Source of the DNA: Bombyx mori
Lineage: Eukaryota; Arthropoda; Insecta; Lepidoptera; Bombycidae
Direction of reading: 5' to 3'
Length of the DNA stretch: 64,000 bases
NCBI RefSeq assembly: GCF_030269925.1
Contig: NC_085130.1
Coordinates: forward strand, 4,352,501-4,416,500
The notes under the pieces were generated by a model. The model did no database searches, was not told where the DNA came from, and saw only the letters and a list, made by a program, of their open reading frames with translations. The translations under genes were made by a program, and so were the position numbers. Below are positions 34,597 through 46,689 of the stretch, piece after piece (position 1 is the first letter of the stretch; each line of letters opens with the position of its first letter).

Positions 34597-34677
34597 GCGA
34601 CTACTCGTTGGACATCAGAGAAGTTACGCTGGATGACGACGCAGCATATCAATGCCAAGTTAGCTCTGGACCGAGGG
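34597..34677 (+). CDS. kirre/rst: Kirre/Roughest-family Ig receptor, exon 3 (Ig domain 1, second half)
   Basis: A short exon starting after TTATAG (34591-34596). Its first two bases complete a glycine split by the intron. It reads DYSLDIREVTLDDDAAYQCQVSSGP, with the standard Ig D-x-A-x-Y-x-C motif giving the second cysteine of domain 1. It ends before GTAAGT, phase 1. Upstream of its left intron boundary sits a retrotransposon tail (34124-34440). Confidence 0.93.
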
Positions 34678-34954
34678 GTAAGTTCTCAATATTATAACAA
34701 AAGTTTGGCCCATTATAAATAAGCGATATCAAAGTTACACTTTATTCGGCTTTTTGTCTTTCCGCTCATATCCACCAATTGCCGAAAGAGATAGTGCGAT
34801 GCAATATTACCAAGTTATTACATGTTGATTCACGATTTCCTTTTCAAGGCGTGATTGATAGGCCATAGTGCTATAGTTGATAAATAAAAACCCAACATCA
34901 TCCTATTTAATTATAAACTGTGAATTTAATATTTATAAGTCGAAGCCCAAAATT

Positions 34955-35200
34955 ATCGTGGCTTAAGGGATAATATGCCCAGTGAATTCAAATTCAGTGA
35001 TCCGCGTATAGCGGTTTCGAATTCCGCAGCCAGGTGTACATACCTATTAGTTGTTGAATGGCTACTATCACATCATGAAGACTCTGCATCTAGACACATG
35101 GAGTTGAAAATATATCAAATGTATTGTACAACGACTGCTTCACCCTTCAAATTGGGACACTTGAGTGTTTCGCTGCAGAAAGATACAGAATGACGATACT
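34955..35200. repeat. Old chimeric SINE relic (tRNA-like head plus reversed body)
   Basis: TCGTGGCTTAAGGGATAA and GCGGTTTCGAATTCCGC match the Bm1-type head on the + strand. The following 150 bases (GAATGGCTACTATCACATC, CAACGACTGCTTCACCC) resemble the body in reverse orientation. Confidence 0.4.
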
Positions 35201-35899
35201 TAATCATGTGACCTCAGAATACGCCCTACATCCAGTTTATTTTCGGTCCTGGGCTATGAGAAGCTGATTGGGAAACATGTAAATATACACATATAGATAT
35301 TAAATAGCCAGAAAAAGACCATATAAACATATTCGTCATGCGAATTACTCCCCGAAGTGGAAATCGCGGCCACCGAATTAATTACCAGAAATTAGCGTAC
35401 ATATAATTATGTTGAAGCACAATTTATCATTGATCGTCGCCAGATTCAGAAGATTCAGGTCCACTAGGTCTATCAACAAAGCCCCCAAGATAACACTGTT
35501 TTCTTGAAATACAAACGTCAAACCCAATTTCGTTCGCAATATTGCATTTCCAGTATTGTTCTGTGGCACAACGCGTCTAATCTAAACATATTCCATGCCT
35601 TTGAGTAAAGGCTTTGTGCTCCGTAGTATAGACAGGTCTATGACTGCAAAAGCTTCTGATCGAGGATCGAATGTGGCATCTTTAGTTTTTGTCATTGAAG
35701 GCAGACGGTCACTCTAATGGGCTGTGGACGTTCTGGTATGTATTAAGGCAGTATACATTCCAATTAGTATTACTTAAATCAATAATTGGGCTCGTTCACA
35801 GTGGATTTCTAGAGATCTTTTTACAACCTGGGTCTAGGATGGTCTAGTTTCAACGGTGTTGTGGAGTGCCATAGAATTGTCTTGGTAACAATTCTAAGT

Positions 35900-35990
35900 G
35901 CTAGGCAGTGGCTCAGCTGTGCCGTTGGCATTGCTGTTTCCTATGAGCTTTGGTGACCACTTTCAATTAGGGAACTCCTATTTGCATAGT
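35900..35990 (+). repeat. Old family A retrotransposon tail relic
   Basis: TGCTAGGCAGTGGCTCAGCT and CCGTTGGCATTGCTG resemble the family A tail; heavily decayed. Confidence 0.4.
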
Positions 35991-35997
35991 TTTAAAG

Positions 35998-36190
35998 ATC
36001 CTCCTCGCGTCGGTTTCCTCATTACTGAGGGTCGTGACTCCTCTGCTCCATCAGTTTTTCTCGTACGATTACCCTCTATCCGCTGCGATCCTTAGCTTCA
36101 TGAAGGGCATTGTGGAAGTTAATGTTCAGAGAAGATCGTATTTGGTCCGACCATCTCGTGGGACTGCGTCCTCTGGGACGTTTGCCATCT
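35998..36190 (-). repeat. Probable RTE-clade 3' UTR relic
   Basis: CCTCATTACTGAGGGTCGTG and TTTGGTCCGACCATCTCG match the sequence flanking the RTE-clade fragment at 36895-37021 (TTATTACTGAGGATCGTGAC, TTTGGTCCGACCATCATTTG). Confidence 0.5.
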
Positions 36191-36754
36191 ACCTTGCCTA
36201 TTTTAAAGATAACGATCCAAAAAAAAAATTTGTAAAAAGTACATGTCACATCCATAGTTTTTCATTTCCTACTCCAGGTTCCGTCAATGGCGCATCCTTT
36301 ATTTTACCTGGTATCGAAGACGTTCGATTGAGAAATGTGGCTTATTCCTTGTATGGAACAACTGCAATCCGCCTCCAGTGTAACCACTAATGCAATGTTC
36401 CAGTCTTTTAATGAAATAATTCTTTCTAAAACAGAAAAAAACTGATGAGTTTCTTTAAGTTATGAAAAAAATAAAGTCCTTATTTTTGTCAAGAATTATC
36501 GACAGTCATAATGTGTTCATAATTATTATCTTATTGAATAATAATAACTTATTAGAATTTTTCCTTTGAAAATATTTTAGCAGTAATGAGATACCGTCTC
36601 ATAATTAATTTTATTATTATTTGGAGACATTTATTTGCTTCTATATTCTTTATAGCATTAAATAAATTTAGGAAAAAAAAAGAAGATAGATAAAAAATAT
36701 GTTATTTATTACTATGAATATTTAAACAACATAACAGATCATATGATGTTTAGT

Positions 36755-36885
36755 GTTCTCTGGAGTCAACCTAATGGAAAGCCGCTACGCATCATGAGAT
36801 CAGTCTCAAATTGTATTGAAGAAAATAGCACCCTTCACATCGGAATGCATTACCGCTTCTGCCATGCCATGAGCTCACAATTGAC
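36755..36885 (-). repeat. Old Bm1-type SINE relic
   Basis: CTCTGGAGTCAACCTAATGG, AGCACCCTTCACATCGGAA and GCATTACCGCTTCTGCC follow the order of the reversed body. Confidence 0.4.
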
Positions 36886-37021
36886 TCTCTCTTCAATCGG
36901 TCCCTTATTACTGAGGATCGTGACTCCATCCGATACCGTCAACCAGCTGTCTCCATCGATCCCGTTGGTGGAGTGAGTCGCTGACAGGTATTTTCAGTTC
37001 CTCCGCTATTTGGTCCGACCA

Positions 37022-37246
37022 TCATTTGGAACCTCTACCCCTAGGCCTTTTTCCCTCGATTTTACCGGTCACCGCAAGGCGTTCCAAATTGCTGGCGTCC
37101 CTGCGTGCAACATGACCAAAATACCGCAATATTCGTTGTAGACAGGTTGTGGATAGACGTTGAGTCTTTTCTATTTTTAGCTGCTTGAGAATAGAGATGT
37201 AGCTGCGGCGGGCCGTCCATGGTATTCGTAGCATATATGGGCGCAA
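37022..37246 (-). pseudogene. RTE-clade retrotransposon polymerase C-terminal fragment
   Basis: Minus-strand frame with IPWTARRSYISILKQLKI, LQRILRYFGHVARRDASNLE and GKIEGKRPRGR, the same domain as at 27506-27700 but a different family. Flanking 36895-37021 probably holds its 3' UTR. In intron 3. Confidence 0.68.
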
Positions 37247-37646
37247 ACGCCACTATTGGCAATAATTAACATAATAATATATAGTATAGTTTATTCTACG
37301 TAATTTTTTATTTATTATTAGCAAGATGAAACTGTTATTCTACCATATTTAATAATTAGCAGACACTGTTGTGATCTTAAGATGTTCAGAATATGTTTAA
37401 TGTTTATATTATTGTTTAAAAACACAAATGCTTGTATAAATAATTAAATATGAATAAAGCATAAATATTAATAATAATTTATATTATAATTAACAGTAAT
37501 AAAGTAATTAAGTATTGTAATTGTTATGCAATGATGTTGTTGGCGCCATCTATTATTAGGCTGGATAATAGCAATATTAGTTTATATTAGTTAAAAGTAA
37601 TTTATGTAAAATAAATTAAAGTCAGAGTCATGTAAAAATCTACAGC

Positions 37647-37890
37647 TGGTGGTAGGACCTCTTGTGAGTCCGCGCGGATAGGTATCACCGCCCTGCCTAT
37701 TTCTGCCGTAAAGCAGTAATGCGTTTCGGTTTGAAGGGTGGGGCAGCCGTTGTAACTATACTTGAGACCTTAGAACTTATATCTCAAGGTGGGTGGCGCA
37801 TTTACATTGTAAATGTCTATGGGCTGCGGTAACCACTTAACACCAGGTGGCCTGTGAGCTCGTCCTCACATCTAAGCAATAAATAAAAAA
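37647..37890 (+). mobile_element. Bm1-type SINE body (headless)
   Basis: Boundary CTGGTGGTAGGACC, ending AAGCAATAAATAAAAAA. In intron 3. Confidence 0.81.
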
Positions 37891-39151
37891 AATTAAAAAT
37901 CACTAAAATGTGTATTGTGAATATTAAGCCATATTTTGTGAATTGTTTCGCAGTAATTACATTTGTTTGTATAAAAGAAGTTGTAGTTGCTATAACCATC
38001 ACAAAATGGCTAATTGTCTAAGAACTAAGACGTGGCTTTTTGTAATAAACAAATAATGTTAAAGTTTTATAGAATTGTATTGTATTTTCATTTTAAAAGA
38101 ACTTATGTGTGATCCTGGCTTAAGGCCGACAGCACAATTAACTCAATTACCATTAAAATATAACTGAATGTACACTATCGTATCCGTGATTGGATATCTA
38201 GTGGGTTCACGGTAGATAGGTATCAAATATTTCATTACGAACTTACTCTAATTAAGTTCGCTCGGCAAAGCTCTCTTTTGTTTCCTTTGCGGGCATATCA
38301 CTCTGTTTATATCGTGTTTCTAGTCGCAGGGGTGTCGCACGAAAATAAATGCAGCGTTTATTTTAAGCTGTCACATGTGTGCGGGAGGTGTCTTTGATGA
38401 AGGGAGCCGGTTAGGGTTGTCAGTTAGAAATATGTAAGTGATAATTGTATTTTTTTTGCATGAGTGACTGAGAGACTTCTCGATTCGCTTGGCGTTAAGC
38501 TACCGAAGGCCATAGATATCACAAATTCTAAATAATATAGCAACCTTCCCGTCTTTCCCTTCCTTCCCAAAAATTGCTTCGATACTTTTATTTTAATTAA
38601 AAAAATGTTTATCATAAATTTGTACTGAGACTATGGTATGTTGAGATTATTACATACGTCCATTTTGGTTATAGTACAATGATTGATTTGATAGAGTGGC
38701 CTTATTCCTGGGCTCGGTATTAGTCTTCTACCATTTAAATTCGGGTTTGGTCTTCAATGGTACAACGACTTAAATATTTCACAAAACTGACCACGGACAA
38801 CCCTACACGGCGACCCTTAATTACATCTCAAATAAGATCCTCTCCCTATGACACGCTCAATTCAGAAGAAATACACCGTTAAACAACCGAAACATTTGGC
38901 GTTACTGTGGACGCTTATCATTTCTACATCTACTCCAATGTTTCAATGTTCAATGGCTTCGTATTTCTTACCTACCAGCCGTGAAAGTAGTATGGAAGTA
39001 ATACAGTTTTCTTATTACCATTTTTTATTTATTTACGAGGTGAAAACTCGCATTCATATACCCTGCACTGACAAAAAGGTAAGAGCGGACAACGCAAAAA
39101 TTTGTAGTGGAAGTTTGAAGAGTCTGCGATCAATGAACACAATCACGTGAC
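37891..39151. other. Intron 3 segment, unassigned
   Basis: Only a weak Bm1-type relic near 38490-38530. A 100-codon + strand ORF (38848-39150) has no recognisable domain. 37262-37646 and 39466-40144 are also blank. Confidence 0.4.
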
Positions 39152-39465
39152 AATTTTTCTAATGAAATACTTACTTAGCAAATGTTCACGATTGACTTCC
39201 ACGGCGAAGGAATAACATCGTGTAATAAAAATCAAACCCGCAAAATTATAATTTGCGAAATTACTGGTGGCAGGACCTCTTGTGAGTCCGCGCGGGTAGG
39301 TACCACCATTCTGCCTGTTTCTGCCGTGAAGCAGTAATGCGTTTCGGTTTGAAGGGTGGGGCAGCCGTTGTAACTATACTGTGACCTTAGAACTTATATC
39401 TCAAGGTGGGTGGCACAGCAGGTGGGCTGTGAGCTCGTCCACCCATCTAAGCAATTAAAAAAAAA
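39152..39465 (+). mobile_element. Bm1-type SINE, headless with an internal deletion
   Basis: Starts at the linker (TTTTTCTAATGAAATAC). A deletion in the body joins GGGTGGCACAG to CAGGTGGGCTG. A-tail present. In intron 3. Confidence 0.78.
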
Positions 39466-40144
39466 TCTGTATACTACAGACGACTATATTTGATTATAAC
39501 CTTCTGTTTTCACTGATCCAATTATACAATACCCAAAAAGTTATAGCTTTCGAAGAATTTTCTTTAACCTGTACATCCTGGTTCTATCAAGCTACGAACG
39601 TCGAAATTTAAACAGAGAAATTCTATGTACAAATTCACACTTCACACACATACACACACTTTTAGAATATTCTTGACGTCCGCGAACGTAGCTGACGACT
39701 TACATTGCCATCTTTATTTCACGTACAATTTAAGATATGCTATTTTCGGTTCACACTCATTTGGCCTGACACAAATTATCTGTCATATCGCACGTCTGCG
39801 TAATATCAACCCACGCAAAAAGCATCTCACATTTTCCGTTCAACGTTATAGAAAATTACAATACCTCTTCGCGATACTCTCAGTACCTACAATGAATTCG
39901 AAGAATTTCTAAAGATATCTGCAGAAAAATCGTGAGGAAAGAGCACGTGACCGAATTCATTGATTTTTAGTGAGTAGAAGGACCGAAGCCATGCATAGAC
40001 TAGGCAATATTCTTTGGAAACCTTACGACTGGTCGCAATTACGCGAGTAAAGGGCCCAAGCGTGTCAATGGACTGCGATCCCAGACAACGAAGTTGAAGG
40101 TTTTGACAGCTTAAGTACGCATCTGCAATTAATCACTTACAGAG

Positions 40145-40584
40145 TTTTTTTTATTTATTGCTTAGTTGGGTGGTCAAGCTCACAGCCCACCTGATGTTAA
40201 GTGGTTACTGGAGCCCATAGACATCTACAACGTAAATGCGCCACCCACCTTGAGATATAAGTTCTAAGGTCTCAAGTATAGTTACAACGGCTGCCCCACT
40301 CTTCAAACCAAAACGAATTACTGCTTCACGGCTGAAATAGGCAGGGCGGTGGTACCTACCCACGCGGACTCACAAGAGATCCCACCATCAGTAATTACGC
40401 AAATTATAATTTTACAGGTTTGACTTTTATTATACGATGTTATTCCTTCACCGTGGAAGTTAATCGTGAATATTTGTTGAGTTATATCATTAGAAAAATT
40501 GGTACCCACCTGAGATTCGAACACCGGTGCATCGTTCAACACGTATGAACCGGACGTCTTATTTTTTAGGCCACGACGACTTCA
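40145..40584 (-). mobile_element. Bm1-type SINE, full length
   Basis: Poly-T tail at left, body, linker and tRNA-like head at right (GATTCGAACACCGGTG is the B box reversed; GGCCACGACGACTT is the head end). In intron 3 of the Ig receptor gene. Confidence 0.84.
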
Positions 40585-41020
40585 AAAAGTTTTAAAATAT
40601 CTGTTTACATTTCGACTTTTCGTAAAAATAGTATCATTTTTTGCGATTTGAAAATTAGTAATGCCAATATAAATCAATTTCATTTCGGTACGATTTCCGG
40701 CTAATGTTATTTAATCTGCGAGCATCCGTTATCTTTACTACCTATCTGTCAAAGTATGAAACACCTGATGCCGTAGCCGCATTGAATTCTTGTACAAAAC
40801 TTAGTACAACCGTTAATTGTACAAAACAAAAGAACAACGATTCGGCCATGAGAAAAGTCCGAGTTTCTAGGAAAGAAAAATCTACGTTTGTCGGCGCTTA
40901 CGAACGCAAACACCCCACAAATTGTCAAACCACAACCGCTGTGCTGGAATCTATACGTCGGGCTAATGCACGAGTGACAGCGATAGCCAAAGAGATTCAG
41001 TATTTTGCACTTATTCATTA

Positions 41021-41246
41021 CTAGCGACCCGCCCTCGCTTCGCTTCGGAAAATGTAATTTATTATTGTTTTCTCCACTATTTAATGGATGTTATTATACA
41101 TATAAACCGTCCTCTTCAATCACTCTATCTATTAAAAAAAACCGCATCAAAATCCGTTGCGTAGTTTTAAAGATTTAAGCATACATAGGGACAGACAGAT
41201 ATAGGGACAGAGAAAGCGACTTTGTTTTATACTATGTAGTGAAGAT
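41021..41246 (-). mobile_element. CTAG-ended Helitron-like element (family H4)
   Basis: CTAGCGACCCGCCCTCGCTT..TTCGG at left, AAAATCCGTTGCGTAGTTTT and GACTTTGTTTTATACTATGT toward the right. In intron 3. Confidence 0.58.
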
Positions 41247-41382
41247 AATAATCTTAATATAAACTACATGATCCAATTGAAATTTACAATAACCTGAATC
41301 ATATTCACGTGTAGCCTTCATTTGTTATTTGCGTGTGTGGCGCAATACTACTTCTACAAGAGGTTGTTTTTTTATAATAAAT

Positions 41383-41642
41383 AAATATACTATATTTAAT
41401 AACGATCACGCCACGTTAACTGGTCCCGTGCTAAGTTCGTAAAGAACTTGTGTTACAGGTACCAGATAACGGAAATATATGTAAGATTTTTATTATACAC
41501 ATACATATATATAATATACACCCATAACAATGGAAAAGACATTTTATATTTATCATACATATATCTTCCCTTGGCGGGATTCAAACCCGCAACCCTGCAC
41601 AAGGTGTAGTGGCCATGTTACTTACCACTACACCAGACGGCC
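41383..41642 (-). mobile_element. tRNA-derived SINE (family S2)
   Basis: Same element as 10386-10637: CCACGTTAACTGGTCCCGTG, AGTTCGTAAAGAACTTGTGT, GGCGGGATTCAAACCCGC (B box with one change), GTAGTGGCCATGTTACTTAC. In intron 3. Confidence 0.72.
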
Positions 41643-41929
41643 AGTAGGTTTACAACAGGATCGCCCAGTTAGCTTTTTGGTAATGTTAATGTCATAGGCA
41701 AAGGCTACGCTAGAGTCACAGTTTCATCTGTCAAAAACATTGCGATTTTGTAGGCCTACTGCCCTCGTACTTGATTCAATTAATCTATACACCAAACCAT
41801 TATTTCTTAGGACGAAGCGGTTTATTTATATAGAGAACCGGGAATAACCATGACCTACGTGGCGTTAGCGATCATTTGTAGCCATAAAAACCAGAAAGGT
41901 GTCGTTAAAATATTTTCAAATCTTTAAGT

Positions 41930-42105
41930 CGAGGAAGATTGCCAACCAGGTGGACGGACATTGTCAAGGAGGCCACAAACACCAGCGTCCCGGGCGCCAT
42001 TAAGCAGGCCGAATGCAGGCAACATTGGAGGAAGCTGGTGCAAAAACTGGACCAAGGTGGTCACGACCCTCAGTAATGCGGAAACGACAAAGAAGAAGGA
42101 GAAGA
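41930..42105 (+). repeat. RTE-clade retrotransposon 3' end, short
   Basis: Nearly identical to 27655-27835 (AGGAAGATTGCCAACCAGGT, GCGCCATTAAGCAGGCCGAA, CTCAGTAATG, then the GAAGAAG-rich tail). In intron 3. Confidence 0.72.
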
Positions 42106-43129
42106 ACAATTACCATCTACATAATCGCTAAAAGCGCGACACTTGTACCCCAGGCATTGAGTCTTTAAACAGAGAAACGAATAGTGAGCTAAATAGGAAC
42201 GTAACTCGGACAATTTCGTCTCACTGACACAACTATTGTGTTTGCAGTGCGACCTTTGGACTTCAAAAGGCAGTGCGAATTTGTTTTGTGTTGACAGAGC
42301 CCCGGGCTTTCGGGGTACGGTACCGGGTCGAGCTCTCATATAAAGTTCGGAGTACCCGAATTCTCAATTAGATATGTTTGGAAATGTTTTAATGTAATTC
42401 TATTTTCCGACTACATAATAATTTTTATCTTAAGAGAGGGTAGAATTAAGTTTTTCTTTATCATTCTCCTCTGACTTTTTGGCGGGAACACGAGGAGTGA
42501 AGTTGTTGTGATTTGTTTTATTTTGTCTATTTAGTGTTTCTTCGGGTTTAAATGTGTAGTAATGGTGGTTTATTAACTGTTTAATATCTGTGAAAGTACA
42601 CAAATGTGGGAAAATGAAACAAAGCCGCTGGACGTAACTTCTTGGGATCCTCCAAAAAGTCCACTGAAAAAATCTTAGTAAATGACCACAATTTTACTGA
42701 GATTATATTTCATCCCAATATCATCTCATCTCATTTCATTTAATTTCATCCCAGTTGATTAATGTCTCAAATTAATCATCTTCATTTCATTTCACTCCAT
42801 AATATAATTTTTCATGAAAATATGAATATAAATTAAGCGAATTAATCATAAGACATGACTTAAAGGTCTTAGTTACCAGGTCATAAAATCCCTTAAAAAA
42901 ATATCATTCTCCTCTTTCTCTCTTTATCACACTCCCGCTATATACTGGATCGATGGCTTAGCTGAAATCCTCTCGAATGTTATCACAATATGCTAAATAG
43001 ACTGACTTCACTGTAGGACGCCAAAGCGTCCCACTAATTACCTCGTCTCCAAAACAGCATCCAAAGCGATCATCCATTGCGATCCAAAGTTTCGTCTCTT
43101 ACTAGCGAACCACGGTAGTCATAATAATA
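42106..43129. other. Intron 3 segment, unassigned
   Basis: Contains a GC-rich patch (42295-42365) with CTCATATAAAG. No ORF or repeat could be assigned. 43546-44019 is blank. Confidence 0.4.
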
Positions 43130-43545
43130 TTATATTTTTCCTTGCCTAATCGTTGGTAGCCTAAGGGGCTATTCCAACTACGAGAGGATGGATAGGTGAG
43201 CTTACGGGGCTCAACCTGAGAGAACTTTCTAACACTAACTAGAGCGGTACTTCGCTGGATTTGCCAACGGATCGGAATCGCAGTTAGATTAGTTGATCTG
43301 TTCTATTAAATTTTAAAGTGGCCTTTTTTTAACTATAATATTATTATTTATTAGAAAAAGATTGCTTGGATGAACAGGGCCTAGCTGGTTTAAGGCCATA
43401 ACCCGAATCCCAATTTTCATCAACATTTACCCTTACTAGGGTAGAATTTTGCAAAATCTACCAGGCTGAGCCCGTCAGCTCGTCTACACGTTTCTTGTAG
43501 TTAGCATAACCTCTCGAGGTCACTAACTATAGGCAGGCCAAAAAG
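43130..43545. repeat. Two old family B tail relics in opposite orientation
   Basis: 43160-43280 (GAGCTTACGGGGCTCAACCT, CCAACGGATCGGAATCGC) reads minus; 43445-43545 (AAAATCTACCAGGCTGAGCC, CATAACCTCTCGAGG, ATAGGCAGGCCAAAAAG) reads plus. Both are diverged. Confidence 0.45.
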
Positions 43546-44019
43546 ACGGGTCTAAAACCAAAATACTGCACCGATTTTCATGAATTTTCCACTGTACCAT
43601 CTGAAAGTGTATTCTTTAAAAAGAAAAAAAAAAACAGCTTTACCAATGTCGAAACTCTTCGACAACAAACAGAAAAATAGCAAAGAAAATGTCAGCACCT
43701 ACTTCTTTGAAATCGGTTAAAATCTCAACCACGTCGTAATGAACCGAATAAGTTTCACCAGAAACAAGTTCAACTTTAGCTTTTAAATGGCGAAACTACT
43801 AAAGCGAACTGTCAGAATAAATCAGATAAAACTTTGTTATGGCTTTATCTATGTCTAATTCACACACGAGACGCTAGGGCTGTGATCGCAAGGTTTTTTA
43901 TTTCTAATTGTTTTCTTTCAACTTTAAAAATAATATTACATTTTACGTACATAATCCAACTCTACACGGATACTTTGCTGACCGGTACAAGTGGATCTCA
44001 CAATTCTATTTTTTTCGGG

Positions 44020-44265
44020 TTTTTTTTTTTTTTTATTGCTCAGGTGGGTGGACGAGCTCACAGGCCACCTGTTAAGTGGTTACTGGAGCCCATGGACATC
44101 TACAACGTAAATGCGCCACCCACCTTGAGATATAAGTTCTAAGATCTCAGTATAGTTACAACGGCTGCTCCACCCTTCAAACCGAAACGCATTACTGCTT
44201 CACGGCAGAAATAGGCAGGGCGGTGGTACCTACCCGCGCGGACTCACAAGAGATCCTACCACCAG
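44020..44265 (-). mobile_element. Bm1-type SINE body (headless)
   Basis: T-run of 14, body, boundary CCTACCACCAGT. In intron 3. Confidence 0.81.
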
Positions 44266-44554
44266 TACAAAGCGGATCTGGTTCGAATAGTGAGCCAGCT
44301 ATATACAATGCAATTGAAACTTCAATGTCACGTGTAAAATTGGCCGAGGTCCATGGGCTCCGGTTATCGATTAGCACCGTAGTTTCTTGAACTCATCCAT
44401 TCATGTAAGCAATAAATAATCTCCGTTTTAATTTCAATTCGTAAATTTTGTTGATAGCAAATGTAACATTGGGTAGTATATAGAAAATATAACATTGGGT
44501 AGTCTAAAGAAAGCTATGGTGGTATGATGAGATTTTTGCAACAATTATTCGTCA

Positions 44555-44740
44555 AATTGGGTAGGTAAGCGCTTAAATCGTACAAGACTGCCTATCTGGT
44601 ATTAGGTGGTTACTGGAGCTCATAAACGTGTGATCTAAGCATCAATTGTAAAGTATCACATTTCAAACCTAGCTCCATCACAGCAGAAATAGGCGAGGTA
44701 TTCGTTATCACCAGAGCGCTTTCACAAGATGCCTTAATAA
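44555..44740 (-). repeat. Old Bm1-type SINE relic
   Basis: GGTGGTTACTGGAGCTCATA, TCACAGCAGAAATAGGCG and TCACAAGATGCCTTA match the reversed body in order. Confidence 0.5.
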
Positions 44741-45884
44741 ATAGTTAATTGCCCTAATAACGAATAAATTTGGAAGTAAAAAATGAAACAGCATAAATTT
44801 ATACAGACTTAAATTCTGATAGTGACTAATTAAAAATATATTTCGTAATCAAAACAGACTTGGTTTTGCGAATATTTCGAGTTGGGAGTAAATTTTGATT
44901 CTGTCCTAATTCGTTTTAATAACAATTATATTTAATCTGAACGTAAACAGACAACCTTTTAGTTCGGGGATTTTACGTTGAAATTAAATTATGTTAGTCT
45001 TAGTTTTTTCCAGGGCTGTAATTAGGTTCCAGTTTTGGGATGCAAATCTCGAATTAACATATTATTTATCCATCTCTTTATACTAACTTACTGAAGACCA
45101 TAGAAATAATGCCGAAACTCCTTGAGACACGATTGAAACCTCAATTTCTTGGTATGGTTCTCTACTTTTTATGCTGGATGTGACTTCCAAGCAGTATTTG
45201 GGTAGGAATTAAGAAGTGAAAAAACTGTAAATAAGACCGGATGATATATGTAGATAGATTTCAGGGCCCTAATAGAATTGGAACTTTAGGGGCTTGTATT
45301 AGAACTAGTTTTTATCACACTTTTCCTAGCTTGATCTGTATCTGTATCTATTTCTTTAACTTACTGAAATATACCGCAATAGAGATATAATAATGTGTTA
45401 TTTTCATAAAATCTGGTCTTTGGTATCGTCATATAAAAATGACTATCTTCCTGGTACTTTGAAACGTAAATTAGCGTAAAAAAACTACACGGAAACCTCA
45501 TAGCTGACTACGTCCGCGCCTATTTCAGGGAATGTGTTGAAATTAATATTAGGGAGTGGAAAATTGGGTCAGACCCATTTTGTTGGACAATGTGACTAGA
45601 TTATAATAAGGCAATAAAGTTGAAACTATGCTAATGTATCAAGGGGTAACTTTATTGTCTAGAGAAGTGCAATGAATAAACGGTAGAGTTGTTTTGTGTG
45701 TGTTCGAATTATATAGCGTGTACATTAAGTAGAAATTCAACTGTAATGCTCTTTACTTAATGAAGAAATTTAGAAATTATGACATATTTTATTTCTTCCT
45801 CAGGGTCATAATTTTCAACTCTCAGTCGTTAGGTTGCTATTTTAGATGTAAAGGCTGAGTGAGAGATTTAAGCTACTTAATGGT
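44741..45884. other. Intron 3 segment, unassigned
   Basis: A weak Bm1-type relic may lie at 45085-45200 (GAAGACCATAGAAATAATGC). No gene. Confidence 0.4.
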
Positions 45885-45895
45885 AGACTACTAGT

Positions 45896-46293
45896 CATCA
45901 TCATCATCATCTTAGGCCTTACAGCCCACGGTGGGCCTTAGCCTGGTCCAGTATGTCTCTCCAGACTGCTCTGTTCAGGGCTTTCTCCTTCCAGTTCTTG
46001 ACGCCGATATTTTTGAGGTTGCGCTCCACGCCATCCAACCATCGGAGTTTGGGTCTGCCACGACTTCTGCGGCCCTCTGGTTTGCCATAGAGCAATTGTC
46101 TCGGCATTCTGGTACTCTCCATTCGAACCACATGTCCCGCCCATCGTAGGCGTCCAATCTTTATAGTTGTTATGATATTAGGATCTTTGTAAACATCATA
46201 CAACTCGTGGTTATAGCGCGTCCTCCATATGTCGTTTTCCTGCACAGCACCGAATATCCGTCTTAGAATCTTACGCTCGAACACTACTAGTCG
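45896..46293 (-). mobile_element. RTE-clade retrotransposon insert, 5'-truncated, with target duplication
   Basis: Minus-strand C-terminus of a non-LTR polymerase ORF (VVFERKILRRIFGAVQEN, RWAGHVVRMESTRMPRQLL, GRRSRGRPKLRWLDGVE) ending near 45919, with a (GAT)n tail typical of RTE elements at its 3' end (45896-45911 as ATC repeats on the + strand). The 11-base duplication AGACTACTAGT flanks it exactly (45885-45895 and 46294-46304). Confidence 0.83.
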
Positions 46294-46304
46294 AGACTAC
46301 TAGT

Positions 46305-46549
46305 GGTAGGACCTCTTGTGAGTCCGCACGGGTAGGTACCACCACCAGGCCTATTTCTGCCGTGAAGCAGAAATGCGTTTACGGTTTGAAGGATGGGGCA
46401 GCCGTTGTAACTATACTGAGATCTTTGAACTTATATCTCAAGGTGGGTGGCGCATTTACGTTGTAGATGTCTATGGGCTCCAGTAACCACTTAACACCAT
46501 GTGAGTTGTGAGCTCGTCCATCCATCTAAGCAATAAAAAAAATAAAAAT
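46305..46549 (+). mobile_element. Bm1-type SINE body (headless)
   Basis: Begins GGTAGGACCTC immediately after the right target duplication of the RTE-clade insert at 45896-46293; ends AAGCAAT plus A-rich tail. Confidence 0.81.
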
Positions 46550-46689
46550 ATATATTACCCGAATTTTACTGCTTTTGACTGCATATAATATTCTGTAGTA
46601 TATGGAGGTGGAGCTTACACCTTCAACTTAATTATTTGGCATTGGTATCATGTAATTTGAGCATAAACAATTTATCACAGTTAATTATC

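Noticed and set aside
40704..41024. 106-codon + strand ORF
   Set aside because: Biased but not family-like composition, ends at a transposable-element boundary, no splice or promoter context.
42295..42365. Possible promoter with CTCATATAAAG in a GC-rich patch
   Set aside because: No downstream ORF or repeat boundary supports it; not enough to call a promoter.
45931..46149. 72-codon + strand ORF
   Set aside because: It is the antisense of the RTE-clade polymerase fragment.
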